Part shown: piece after piece, positions 1 to 11,450 of the stretch
How positions within the stretch are numbered: position 1 is the first letter of the stretch
How the letters are laid out: every line of letters begins with the position of its first letter
From: Colius striatus
Lineage: Eukaryota; Chordata; Aves; Coliiformes; Coliidae
DNA: 64,000 nucleotides
Direction of reading: 5' to 3'
Assembly: GCF_028858725.1 (NCBI RefSeq)
Contig: NC_084760.1
Coordinates: 57,251,367 to 57,315,366 of the forward strand
Made by a program: the position numbers and the translations under genes
The notes under the pieces: generated by a model
What the model was told of the DNA's origin: nothing
What the model saw: only the letters and a program-made list of their open reading frames with translations
The model's database searches: none

Positions 1-1453
1 ATTCTCTCCCTTGTATTTGTACTTCTGAAGTCAGATCTAGATTTACATATGCCCGTGGATGTTCATTCCCAGTGGGATGGACTATCGGTACGTGAGAGCT
101 CACCTGAACTGACCTGAACTGAAGGTAGGTAGCACTGGCTACCCCATGACATTCTCACAACAGGTAAGGTATGATTTTGGATGTCGCTTTAATGTAGAAA
201 GTAATTTACTTTGCTACTCTATGTTTAGTGAGGTTTTTTTGTACTATGGAGAAGGTATGAAATTTATACAATATCTGCAGAAGTACAAAATGGTTCTTCT
301 ACAGCTAAATCCACTCTTTACTCCTCATAAGAATATAAATTAACAGCAACAGTGCAATGTATTAATGTGACATAATTTTGAGAACACATGGCTAAAAGCA
401 TCTGAATTTTGAATAGAGGGGAACAAATATGAATGCAGTTTCCTAAGCTCTGCAGGCCATACAATCGCGTAATCCAGTCACTTCCAAAATTGTACATGGG
501 TCTGTGTAAGTTTCAGTTACCCCAAAACAATTCAGGTTTTGTTTTAAGAAAAGACTCAAAAAATGGGGAATGCTCACTCAAATGTTTTTATGTACATTTT
601 TCTACTACCTTGAATGAAACATGATGATGTTAATGCTAAAAACCCCAAAGCTGCTGCTTTATCCAGAAACATGATATTGTTAAATAAATGCATCTAATTC
701 GCTTTGTACACAGGAGAAAATTGGAAAGAAAACTGTTGAAATAAATGGCATTGAGCTAGAACTGAGCTGTCTACTTTGCCTGTCAGGCTATCAGTGGCTT
801 CACAGTAGAAATTAAAATGGACTTCAGTCTTAAGAAAGGGAATTACAGTTTTGGAGATTGCCCTAGGTTTTGACATGGAAGCAATGAAGTTGAAGAGAGC
901 ATGACTTGGCATAATCTGCACAAGACAATGTTTTGAAGAAGATAATATGAAATTGCAGTGCTGAGAGGAGAGGGGTTTTTATTACAAGACATAAACAACT
1001 TAGTATTTACTCTGCTTTCAGCCCTTTATGTTATAAAACACAATGTAATAGAATGTAATGGTGTAAGAACAAGAACGTAATAGAAATTTTTTTCCTAGCA
1101 ACTCAAAAGCAACTACACTGAAAGAATGAACTGGAAGCAAATGTTTTCTGTTGCTTTTTTTCTGATCTACTGAATTTAAATGATGGTCAAACTGGTACAC
1201 AAAATGAAAAAGTACTTTAAATTTCAGTTTCTTTCATGTGTTGGTGCAAAAATTGTCACAGTAGTTCAAACAAGCTAAAATGAGATCTAGCTTTAATAAA
1301 AGTATAATTCCATCCTTCTCCTCATTCCTAAGTACGAAATTATGTCTTCTTTCCTGGAACTCATTTAGTTTGAAAAAAACTTGTGCCTTATGGGCATACT
1401 AATTAAAAAAAAAAAAAAAAGCCTGGACAAAAGGAAAAAAAATTCTGAGGAAT
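1..1453. other. intergenic, no gene seen
   Basis: AT-rich single-copy-looking DNA. The open frames are all under 80 codons, have no recognisable domain and no splice context, and are best read as chance. A 16-base poly-A run (1405-1420) ends about 33 bp from the 3' end of the neighbouring CR1 element. No RNA gene or regulatory signal stands out. Confidence 0.6.
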
Positions 1454-1736
1454 TACAGAATCACAAAATGGTAGGAATTGGAAGGGACCTTTAGAGATCA
1501 TCTAGTCTAACCTCACCACTAAAGCAAGTCCACCCAGATCAGGTCACACAGGAACATGTCCAGGCAGGTTTTGAAGATCTCCAGAGAAGGAGACTCCACA
1601 CCCTCCCTGGGCAGCCTGTGCCAGGGCTCCCTCACCCTCACAGGAAGTAGTTATTCCTTATTTTTAAATGGAACTTTTTACGTTCCAGCTTCTTTCCATT
1701 ACCCCTTGTCCTGTTACTAGATACAACAGAAAAAAA

Positions 1737-3025
1737 TTATACTCCAGCCTTGTCACATCCACCATTTAGATATTCATAAATATTAATGAGATCTCCCCTC
1801 AGTCTCCTCTTCTCCAGACTAAACAGCCCCAGTTCCTGCAGCCTTTCCTCATAAGGAAGATGCCCCAGTCCCCTGATCATCTTGGTGGCCCTGTGCTGGA
1901 CTCTCTCCAGAAGTTCCCTGTCCTTCTTGAGCTGAGGAGCCCAAAAATAGACACAGGACTCCAGATTGTGCCTCACCAGGGCAGAGCAGAGGGGGAGAAG
2001 AACCTGCCTTGACCTGCTGGCCACACTCTTCTTAATGCATCCCAGGATACCATTGGCCTTCTTGGCCATGAGGGCACATTGCTGGCTCATGGTTAGTTTA
2101 TTATCAACCAGGACTCCCAGGTCTCTCTCTGCAGAGCTTCTCTCCAGCAGGTCAATCCCCAGTCTGTACTGGTGCATGGGGTTGTTCCTTCCCAGAGATG
2201 CAGGAATCTGCACTTGTCCTTGTTGAACCTCATGAGAGTTCCTCTCTGCCCATCTCTCAAGCCGGTCGAGATCCCGCTGAATGGCAGCACAGCCTTCTGG
2301 GGAATCAGCCAGTCCTCCCAGTTTGGTGTCATCAGCCAACTTGCTGAGGGTACACTCTGTCCCCTCATCCAGGTTGTTGATGAAGATGTTGAACAAGACT
2401 GGCCCCAGAATCAATCCCTGTGGAACTCCACTGGCCACAGGCCTCCAACTCGACTCCGTGCCATTGATCACCACCCTCCGGGCTCTGTCATTCAGCCAGC
2501 TCTCGATCCACCTCATTGTCCACTCATCCAAGCCACATTACCTGAGCTTTCTGTGAGGATTTTATCGGAGATGGTGTCGAAAACCTTGCTGAAGTCAAGG
2601 TGGATGACATCCCCCGCTCTCCGCTCATCTAGCCAGCCAGTTATGTCCTCATAGAAGGCTATCAGGTTGGTCAAACAGGATTTCCCCTTGATGAATCCAT
2701 GTTGACTCCCCCTGATAACCATCTTTTCCTACATATGTTTAGTGATGACATTCAGGATGAGTTGTTCCATCAGCTTTCTAGGGACAGAGGTGAAGCTGAC
2801 TGGCCTGTAGTTTCCTGGGTTATCCTTCTTGCGCTTTTTGAAGACTGGACTGACATTGGCCTTTCTCCAGTCATCAGGCACCTCGCCTGTCCTCCATGAA
2901 TGTTCAAAAATGATGGAGAGAGGCTTAGCAATCACATCAGCCAGCTCCCTCAGCATTCTTGGATACATCTCATCAGGTCCCATTGACTTATGAGTGTCAA
3001 GCTTGGCCAACAACCTCATCCTCAT
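1737..3025 (-). pseudogene. CR1 reverse transcriptase domain, broken
   Basis: RT core of the 1454-4300 CR1 element. Minus-strand translation shows in order: a fingers segment with 'HKSMGPDEMYPRMLREL' and 'NYRPVSF' (3025-2729); motif A 'HLDFSKVFDT' (2722-2513); then 'SGVPQG' and the catalytic motif as 'LADDT', where CR1 normally has FADDT (2531-1737). An in-frame stop at 2729-2731 separates the first two blocks. A frameshift near 2530-2550 leads into the third. About 2190-2237 reads correctly only in another frame ('[14 protein letters not shown]'), which implies a compensating pair of indels. It cannot encode an active enzyme. The F-to-L change in the catalytic box may be decay too. Confidence 0.9.
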
Positions 3026-3611
3026 TCACCTTGGGCAAGTCCTCTGTTGTCCAGACCACCCTACTTTCCTTGCTGAACTGGGTGCCTCCTAAAGGTCGGC
3101 CTTGCCTGTAAAGACTGAAGCAAAAAAAGCATTCAGTAGTTCTTCTTTATATCCTTGGTCACCAGGGCACTCTCTGTGTCTACAGTGGGCCCACATTCAC
3201 CCTAATCTTCCTGTTTTCCTTTAATTTCCTGGCCAGGTTTAATTCTAAAACGGTTTTAGCCTTCCTGGTTGCACCCCTGCATGCCCTGGCAATGTTCCTA
3301 TACTCTTCCCAAGAAACCAGGCCCGGTTTTCACCTCTCATAGATTTCTGACTTCTCCCTGAGTTGTCCCAGCATCAATCCATGGAGATCTCCTGCCTCTT
3401 TTTCCTGCTTTTCTACATGTGGGGACGCACCGATCTTGGGCTTGGAGGAAGTAGTGCTGGAAGATCAAACAGCTCTCTTGAGCACTTCTACCTTCCAACC
3501 CTTAAGGTGCCCTGCTTCTTCCCCAGAGGATCTTGAACTCTACCATCTCATGGTCACTGCAGCCAAGGTTGCCTCCAACCTTCACATCCCCAACCAGACC
3601 CTCTTTACTTG

Positions 3612-4258
3612 TCAGTACCAGGTCCAGCAGCACACCCCTCCCCGTTGGTTCCTCAACCATCTGTGACGGGAAGTTGTCATCAACAATCTGTAGGAAGCTC
3701 CTGGACTATGTGCACTTGGCTGGGTGGCTTTGTCAGCAAATATTATGGAGGTTGAAACCCCCATAAGAACCCAGGATTGTGATTGTGAGGCAGCTCTCAG
3801 CTGTTTGTAGAAGACCTCATCTACTTCCTCCTGATCTGGTGGCCTGTAACAAACTCCCACAACAGCATCACCTACATTACCCTGCCCCTTAATATTCACC
3901 CACAAGCATTCAACATGCCCCTCATCCACACCCAGGCAGAGCTCAATGCACACTAATTGGTCTCTCACATAGCAACTCCACCTCCTTGCCTTGTTTGCCT
4001 GTCTTTCCTAAATAACACATATCTATTCATGGCTGTGCTCCACTCATGGCAGCTGTCCCACTACACCTCAGTAACTGCAATGAGGTCATAGCCTCGCATC
4101 CGCATCCACATCTCCAGTTCCTCTTGCTTATTCCCCAGGCTGCATGCATTGGTGTAGAGGCAACAGAGAGGTTTACTCAAACACACAGGTTCCCCTGGAT
4201 GGATGCAAGAGGATCCTCCCTGATTTGATACTCCTTCAGAGCTTTCAGCCTTCTGCAT
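3612..4258 (-). pseudogene. CR1 endonuclease domain remnants
   Basis: N-terminal part of CR1 ORF2. The first fragment (4258-4061) reads 'LYTNACSLGNKQEELE' followed by 'YDLIAVTEV', the start of an exonuclease-endonuclease-phosphatase fold as in other CR1 elements. The second (3968-3612) includes 'VGVCYRPPDQEEVDE', another conserved endonuclease segment. The two are in different frames with a broken stretch between, and the frame is lost again before the RT domain. In a live element this domain nicks target DNA for target-primed reverse transcription. Confidence 0.8.
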
Positions 4259-4300
4259 CTTATCTTGGGGTGTGTCTGAGGAGTACTCAGATGACTGAGA

Positions 4301-7300
4301 AAGCCACGCACAATGAAACTATCGCCATAATTGGAAGGCAGATCTTTGGGATCTCTATCTTAAAATTTTGTTTCTGAGTTCTATTACATCAATACATTTT
4401 GAGAAATTAGACAAGGCAAAAATGAAGAACTGTATTTGGAATATATACTTAAGTACAGCAAGGGTGCAGACCTGCAGCTATCACAGCTCCTCTCATGTGA
4501 GATATAGCTGTAGCTATATCCACACTGACGCAGACACCCGTGTTTATGGAGACTCACCATGTCATTTTCACAGTAACCTGTTTAGAAAAAAATGCATTTT
4601 TACTGGAAAGGAGAGATTTCTAAACACTATGACTTTTCTTGAGGACTGAAAGACCGAACAAGATAAAAAAATGACGTCAAGTGACTTCAGTTAATAATAT
4701 TTAATACTCTACTTCCCAAAAGATCCAAAGACTTGAAATCAAGAAATGAAAATGCCAAGAACGGAGCAGACTTTTATAAATTCACACACCAAGACCACGG
4801 CAGGCTGAGGAACAGAAATCCAGCCTTCTTGAATGCTGTGATGCTTCGTCCACACACTCAGCAACTGAGCTATAAGCTAAAGTAAACAAAACAAACCCCA
4901 AAACTTACTATTTCTTTCTTAGTTCTCTAATAGGAATCATCACTGAACAGGCCCAACGCTCTGCAGGCCCACGCCAACTCTGTGCCAGCATTTGCAAAGA
5001 CAGTGTATTTTCTCCTCAAAACCTTTTCCTGCAAGGCACAGATCATGGCTGTCAGCATCTCTGTCTATGGCATATCGAATATAAGTTTTCAGCGCATAAG
5101 GATTTCATTATGCACCACAGGTTTTGGTTTTCCTTTCCCTCCGCCCTCACTCTCCTCAGCAGTAGCAGAGGTTCAGACCAGATCTGTCACTGACAGGACC
5201 ACCTGGACCGAAAAGCAGAGGCAGGATTTCAACACACTCACTCCCTTGTTCACCACCCCTCCATGCCTGCTCCCTGCCAGTGGGATGGGGCTTCACCACC
5301 CACAGCAGTGCTGCAGTTCTCTCCTCCAGCTTCACTGAGCTTATGGCCAGTGAGATTCAATGGAAAACCGAATAAAGAAGAAACACTATCCTGACAAAAG
5401 AGCCTCTCACATTGAAAAGATCCTGTTTCAGAGCTGGTAAGAAAAAAGAGGAGGAGCTCCTTTATCAGTCAGGTCAGCCTGGAGAGATGCAGAATGAAAG
5501 TAACCTTTGAAACAACTTTGTGAGGTAAAAGCTAGTGCTCATGTGAACACTTCTGGTGCAGCTTTCACCCTCCTTGGTGCCCTGACATTGCTTGGAGGCA
5601 ACCTGAGGTACCCTAAGATAGATGGTCTCCACCTGACTGCATATTTGTCTGTCACAGACACCAGGCAGGGATGTGATGAGCTCTGAGGAGAAAGCCACAG
5701 CTCACTCTGTGTTGCTTCTCTGGGCTATATCTCTGATTCCAAGGTCATCTTGCATGTGGAGCTTGATCTCCTGGGTCTCATATGCCTGTGCCTCAGAAAC
5801 AGATCATCTGTTTCTGCTCCTTTTCCCCATAGCTGTGTGTTCAAGTTTCTGTCAGAAGCAAGTCCTCCTGAAGGAAATCTCCAGACCTGCCTCCAAGCAA
5901 CAGACTGGAAGGTTGCATTCTTCTATCTGCTGGGATTTTCATTTTCTTTCCATGAGCTAACATTGTAAATCCCACAGCAATGCATGAATAAACAAAACCT
6001 AGAAGGATTAGGATGTACTATGTAGCGAATTATGACTAACACGGCCCCGTCTTCTTTCCTCTGAAAGTGTGCCACAAGAGTTCAACAAATATTATTGTGA
6101 AATGAGCCACAAAGTCTTCACACATTTCATAAATGGCATCTTCACTCATTTTCTCTGGCAAGAAGCAAGTGAGTTTAGTTTCCAGTTGATGGGAATGTCT
6201 CTAAATTTAAAGCACTTGATAACTGACACAAAGATGAAGTTTTAAAATTCTTTTCCTTTCTCCTAAGCCATTCCTGTATGATAAATATAATTCAGAAAAA
6301 AAATTCCAAAATCAGATGATTTTAATCAAGACAACAGGCTACTTGCTTTGCCTTTTGCTAAGGAAACACTCAGCAATGACTCCCGTGAAATGAAAGATTT
6401 AGAAATATTACTGAGACACTCACCTCCTCTGAGCATAATTGCTGTAGATATCAGAGAGAATGGAGCACATATAAGGAGGTGTTTGTGGTGCACAAGAATG
6501 AAGACATGAAAAATATTTTCTTGTTGTAATGTGACCTGTGGTGTTATGAGTGCTTGTGTGCTTATATGTGTACTACATTCTATGGTTTTAAAAGGCTGGC
6601 TGTAGGCAAGTTTGTTTTAAAAAGTAATTGCCATAGTCACTAGCCTTGAGATAGATGAAAAGATCTATTTGTAAAAGACATCAGAGAAAATGCTGGGAGG
6701 AGAAGACAGGTTGAAGATCTAAAATTGTTCATGTTATGACACTATTTTATAGACAAAACCCCCATGACAATACAGATAGATCCTCATAGGTGTACATAAA
6801 TCTAAATAAAGACAGAAGAAAAGAAAGAGCGAGCACCACTGGTTTTATTGCAAATCTGATTCCTTTTAGTAATGCAGGTGCTGTAATTCCATTCCCCTGG
6901 CAGATACGCTTTCAAGATCCATGAAAATCACTCACAGGATTTTAGCATCTTAGAAAATATGTCCACGAGCATCATGACCTTTCAATATTGGAGAAACAGG
7001 CCTAAGAATTTTGTCTTGCTCAGATATTGTCTACACTCCAGATGAGTATTTTGCATTTGCAAGTAGGATCAATTCCTTTGCCCTAACAATGACCCACCCA
7101 TCTCATTCCTTGTACCCTGGTTTAGCATCTCTCCCCAGATCTCACATGTGGTTCCTTGTGACTGCAAGAACCAGATTTTGCAAAAGATAATCCTGAAGGA
7201 CAGGAAGAGGAATATTAGAAACGAGTGCTAAGAGAGGTATAGAATAAAACTCCTGGTTAAAACACTCATTCTTACTGGAGTTTTAACTTTTCCAAACATC

Positions 7301-8050
7301 AGAGCCTTACTTCAGACACTTCTTTCCCCTCCATTTGGAGAAAAGCTGTTACCCTTTCCTTCAATAAAAGGTATAGAGTAGCCATCTTCAAACTCCAGGT
7401 CCCTTTCCCTTTCCCTTTCCAGTGTAGCCCTTTCGGTACACTAAACAAAAGTCATTCCCTGTTCAAAGCTCAAGACATCCTGGTGACATTTTTTTATTCT
7501 GATGACTCTGTTTTAAGTACGAACACAATGAAAAACTGAAACAGATGGCAATTTATTTGTCTCTAAAGTCTGCATGTATATTCAGTGAAATTTTTCTAAG
7601 ACTTTAAAGATTCTTGTTGTCCTTGATATCAGTAGTCCAAAATTGCTTTTTCAAGTAAAATGAATCTGCTTCACCCTCAGTGATGTTGCAATTCCAAGGA
7701 TAGCTATTCTTTCTTCATAGTTTGTCTGTGCTAATATGACTTCTTTCTCTGTCTACTTTTAAAGACTACTATACACTTTCATAGTCAAGGGTTAGACCTA
7801 CACAGAGCACCCAACATAGATTCATAGAGTTGCTTAATGAAACTTTCGGTTTTTTTTCCTCTATTTCTTGTGCCAGAAACAAAGAGCAGATATTTCTGGA
7901 AAGCTGTCTGCATTCTTACTAATGACTTTGAAGAAATATTTAACATATGAGCTGCAACTTTCATCCAGAAAAATAGTTTTGACTCTTCCTTACTAAATCA
8001 ATTCTTTCCATTTGGACACTCGTTCTAGATTTTATTATAGTTTCCATAGT
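4301..8050. other. intergenic, no gene seen
   Basis: No coding exon recognised. The longest open frame (4982-5338, 118 codons) is compositionally ordinary and has no domain. Contains a perfect 20-bp inverted repeat at 4501-4520 and three CCCTTT units at 7401-7420. The rest looks like ordinary unique AT-rich DNA. Confidence 0.5.
4501..4520. repeat. perfect short inverted repeat
   Basis: GATATAGCT-GT-AGCTATATC: 9-bp arms with a 2-bp centre. Four more flanking pairs (TGTG/CACA) are possible if one A bulges. Function unknown. Confidence 0.7.
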
Positions 8051-8330
8051 TTCCCCTACATGAAAGTGAGACTGACTAATCTGTAGTTCCCCAAATCTTC
8101 CCCGATGGCTTAAAAATGGTGTCACATTTGTTGCTTTCTGTTTCTCTAGGAGTGAGATTGATTTTAAGTGACAGGTTACACATAACATTTTCACATTGGT
8201 ACGTGCATTCCTTCAGAAAGCCCGGGTGAGCACCATCTGCTCCTTCTAATTCCCTACTTCTCATTTTATAAATTTTATTCCAAAATCTCTTCTGACACTG
8301 CAATTTGAAACAGCCCATCAGACTCAGGCC
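8050..8330 (-). mobile_element. ancient LINE (CR1/L3-like) RT remnant
   Basis: The minus-strand translation keeps the skeleton of the RT fingers: 'EGADGAHPGFLKEC', then a spacer ending in 'TIFKPSGK' just before 'WGTTD'. This is the order seen in CR1-clade RTs (PDG.HPR.LKE, then P.FK.G, then the YRP block). The + strand 'CTGACTAATCTGTAGTTCCC' is the degenerate complement of the block that reads CTGACTGGCCTGTAGTTTCC in the younger copy at 2800. The divergence is high, so it is an old fossil. The boundaries are approximate. Confidence 0.5.
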
Positions 8331-9344
8331 TCTGTAAAGAAAGGCTGTGGTAGAAACCTTCCTTACTAAGTGAAGATTTAATTTAGCTTTTCTTTAATGG
8401 TCTTATCTTTCTAGAAAGCTTCTTTTACAGCTGAATCTGTTGACTCTACAGAATCTTTGCCATTCTTCTTGCTTTTCGTGCTTTTGAAACTTTGATAATT
8501 TTTTTTTCACTCCCGTCTCTATTTCATAAGAATTCTTCACTTTTTGAATGCTCTCATGAAACTGTAGAACTTGTGCCAAGTATGCAGCGAAATGTTGCAT
8601 TTATGACCAGAAAAGCTAAAAAAAGCACACATGTTAAAAAAAAGAATATGGTAAAGCCTTCTCTTTAAACCAGTGGTCTCTTGATAGCTTTTTTAAAAAA
8701 AATCAGTGTTAATAATGTATAAGGTATAATATTTCTACTGAGAAACTGCTAAAAATATTGATTCTTCACAAACAAAACATCACAAGATTTGTTTTTCTCT
8801 TGGCTAACAAAACCAAAGGATTACAGATATCACCGTGTTTCATGCTCCATAAATGAAACTGTTCCTTTCCATATGCACTGCATGTTACATTACTGTTGCA
8901 ATTCATAGATGAACTTTCTTGTTTGGCATTAGATCACATACACACTCAGGAACACAGGCAGAAAGCTAGAATAAAAATACACAGCTTTGCCCCTTTCCAA
9001 GTGCAAATGCTCCAGGCTCTTTCAGCATCCACTTCAGTCAGTTCCAAAAGCAAGTGTTCTAGTTCATGGAGCTCAATTTGTCATGAAATGAAATACCGAA
9101 GACGGTCATGGGTGAGTGCTGTTATGGGAGGCTAATCTGACTTGGACAGGAAAGAAACTTAATATTAGCTTTTTGTTGAGAGAAAAGAAAGAAAACATGC
9201 AGCTTATGTTATTCCACCGCAAGGTCTTCCCCATTAAATCTGCTTTATCACAGCTGTACCTCTAGACCGGGAAGATACACTGCCAGGAACTCTATTTGGA
9301 GGCCACAGGAAGACTCCAAGAAGGAGTTGGATTGTGACAGCTAT

Positions 9345-9370
9345 ACACACACACACACACACACACACAA
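9345..9370. repeat. (CA)n microsatellite
   Basis: About 13 uninterrupted AC units, followed by a degenerate continuation (ATATACACAC) to about 9380. Likely length-polymorphic. Confidence 0.95.
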
Positions 9371-11429
9371 ATATACACACAAAGATTTATGAGCCTTCAC
9401 CTCTGGTTTTATTGATTTAGCAGGTTTAGAGCCACTCTGACAATGTTATGGGCTGGAGTTCACATTTCCATCTTGCCTTGTAGCCTATAACCAGGCCTAG
9501 ACTTACTGACAAAGTAGACACCAGAAGATTAACTGGGAAATACAAATTTAAATATCAGTCACTCACTGTAGAATGGCTCCCAGGGGATTTTGGGATCGAT
9601 AACAAAAATAGATTAAAGTACAGATATGGGGCTGCATATTTGTTTTCCGTCTTTTCTTAGATTATGAAGCTAAAAGAGATAACCATATGAGATACCTATG
9701 TCCTGCTACAGCAACGTGGCTCCGCTCACAGCAAGCACTGGTGTTTCTCAGACACACTCTCTGCTTTGTCAGCTGAGGACATCTAGATTTGTTCCTTTTT
9801 AGTTGTATAGCTAAATTGCACACAATACACACACACAAAAGAACAGCCTGGTTACCTGCATTTTTCAGTGATGCCTTTATTGAAAAATAGCTCCTGGATG
9901 TAATACGGGCCAATGTGTAAACCACAGGATTTAAATACTCTATCAGTACTGTCTCCAAGTACCACTACAAAGTGAGCTCTCCTGTGAAATGGGGTTATTA
10001 GCAGCTTTTGGCACAGAACTGAGCACTCTCTAGTTAATTTCAGGAACTGATGTGGGCAAAACCAGGAAACATCAAGTACAATAAGATGCCTCAGCCATAG
10101 TGTTTGCATATTTAATTTCAGTTTTCCAAAATCAGTAATGATGCTTTCTTTATGTGCGGGATGCCTACATCTCACCAATCATGCTCCCTCTGCTCCTGCC
10201 ATAATTCTCCATTTCCTTCTCTCCCTCTAAACAGCCCTAAATGAAAAAATCCTTTCCTGGCTCAACACAATTATTTTTTCTACCCTGGCCTTTCATATCT
10301 CATCTACCTAATCCCCCTCTGAGACAGATGTTTGAACAGGGCTTTCCTCCACGAACATTCCCTAGACAGGAGTTAGAACTCCAAAGAAAATTAAGAGCTA
10401 AAGCAAAATTTTTCATATTATTTTTTGTTTCCGGAAAAAAATAATTTTGCATAACAATGGATCAGCATTGCTTTTGCTTTCTAAAACCAATTTGTGAGGG
10501 AAAAAAATGTTGGGATTTTTGTTTGTAAAAGTTAAAAATTAGGAAGGAAGTTGAAAACAAACACAAAAGAAGCCAATTAGTTTTCAACCGGTTATCTATC
10601 CTAATCTCCAAACATTTTTAATAGACTCCTTGTTGAAGATCAATTGAATCCTAAAATCACGTGCTAGGTTTTCCACAAGTTTTTCATTTACCTATGCTGA
10701 ACAATGTAACACTGATCTGAACCCTACTTACCAAATGGTTCAAGTCTGTTTCAAAAGTCTTTTCTTTCCAATATTTCCCACATTTGTGTTATTTATAGAT
10801 TGTATAAATACTGATTTAAGGTTTTTTCCTGACTCATTGAGAAAAGCTGTTTACATTACAGGGCCGTGAACTGATTCCTGTGGTCAGGGATGGCTCTTGC
10901 TATTTTACTGCAGCAAATGTAATAAATACTTCTGTGTATTCATAGGAATTCAGTGTTTGTTTTACCTATGCTGTAATACAGTAATGAAGATGTAAATCAA
11001 TTATAGAGTCACTTTTACATTTGGAATTGATCTAAAACGAGAGATCTTTTCAAAATTAATGACTTAGTAATAACAGCTTTATGCACTATAGGAAGAAGAG
11101 GCTTAGAGGAAGGCAGTCTAGTGATAAGTAGCCACACCAGTCACTTAGAAATCATGACTGAAACTCAGAAGCTTTATTTCTATATTTATTTTAATAGGTA
11201 ATGAGCACGCCTCATTCTTCAAAACAAAGGCTAGGAGAAGAACAAATGAGATTTAAAAAAATCCCCTATGTTAACTTTGTCCTACAAATTTGTAGCAACT
11301 ATTTAGGGATAATGTATTCCACAAAAATGAAACCACAGTTGTTTACATTGTCAAAGAGATATCAACACATAAATTCTGATAGATTATATATTACTACATA
11401 ATACAATAATAAGATTAGAAGATAATAAT

Positions 11430-11450
11430 ATCATATATAATATATATGAT
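11430..11450. repeat. perfect AT-rich palindrome
   Basis: Arms ATCATATATA and TATATATGAT, 10 bp each, around a single A. Embedded in a 60-bp AT-only tract (about 11385-11460). Confidence 0.8.

Larger units (their letters stand above)
1454..4300 (-). mobile_element. CR1 LINE, near-complete ORF2 region plus 3' UTR, decayed
   Basis: Non-LTR retrotransposon of the CR1 clade, read on the minus strand. The 3' terminus is at 1454-1510, where the + strand shows the complement of the typical CR1 tail (ACAGAATCACAAAATGG, then GGAAGGGACCTTTAGAGATC). Going 5' it carries the 3' UTR, reverse transcriptase (about 3030-1737) and parts of the apurinic endonuclease (about 4260-3610). ORF1 is not recognisable, so the copy is probably 5'-truncated. 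The 5' boundary near 4300 is uncertain by tens of bases. The copy is dead: it has an in-frame stop and several frameshifts. The same family as the 61.1-kb copy, to judge by near-identical stretches around the '[10 protein letters not shown]' region. Confidence 0.93.

Noticed and set aside
7401..7420. CCCTTT units as an interstitial telomere-like repeat
   Set aside because: Three units only, and not the TTAGGG/CCCTAA telomere sequence.
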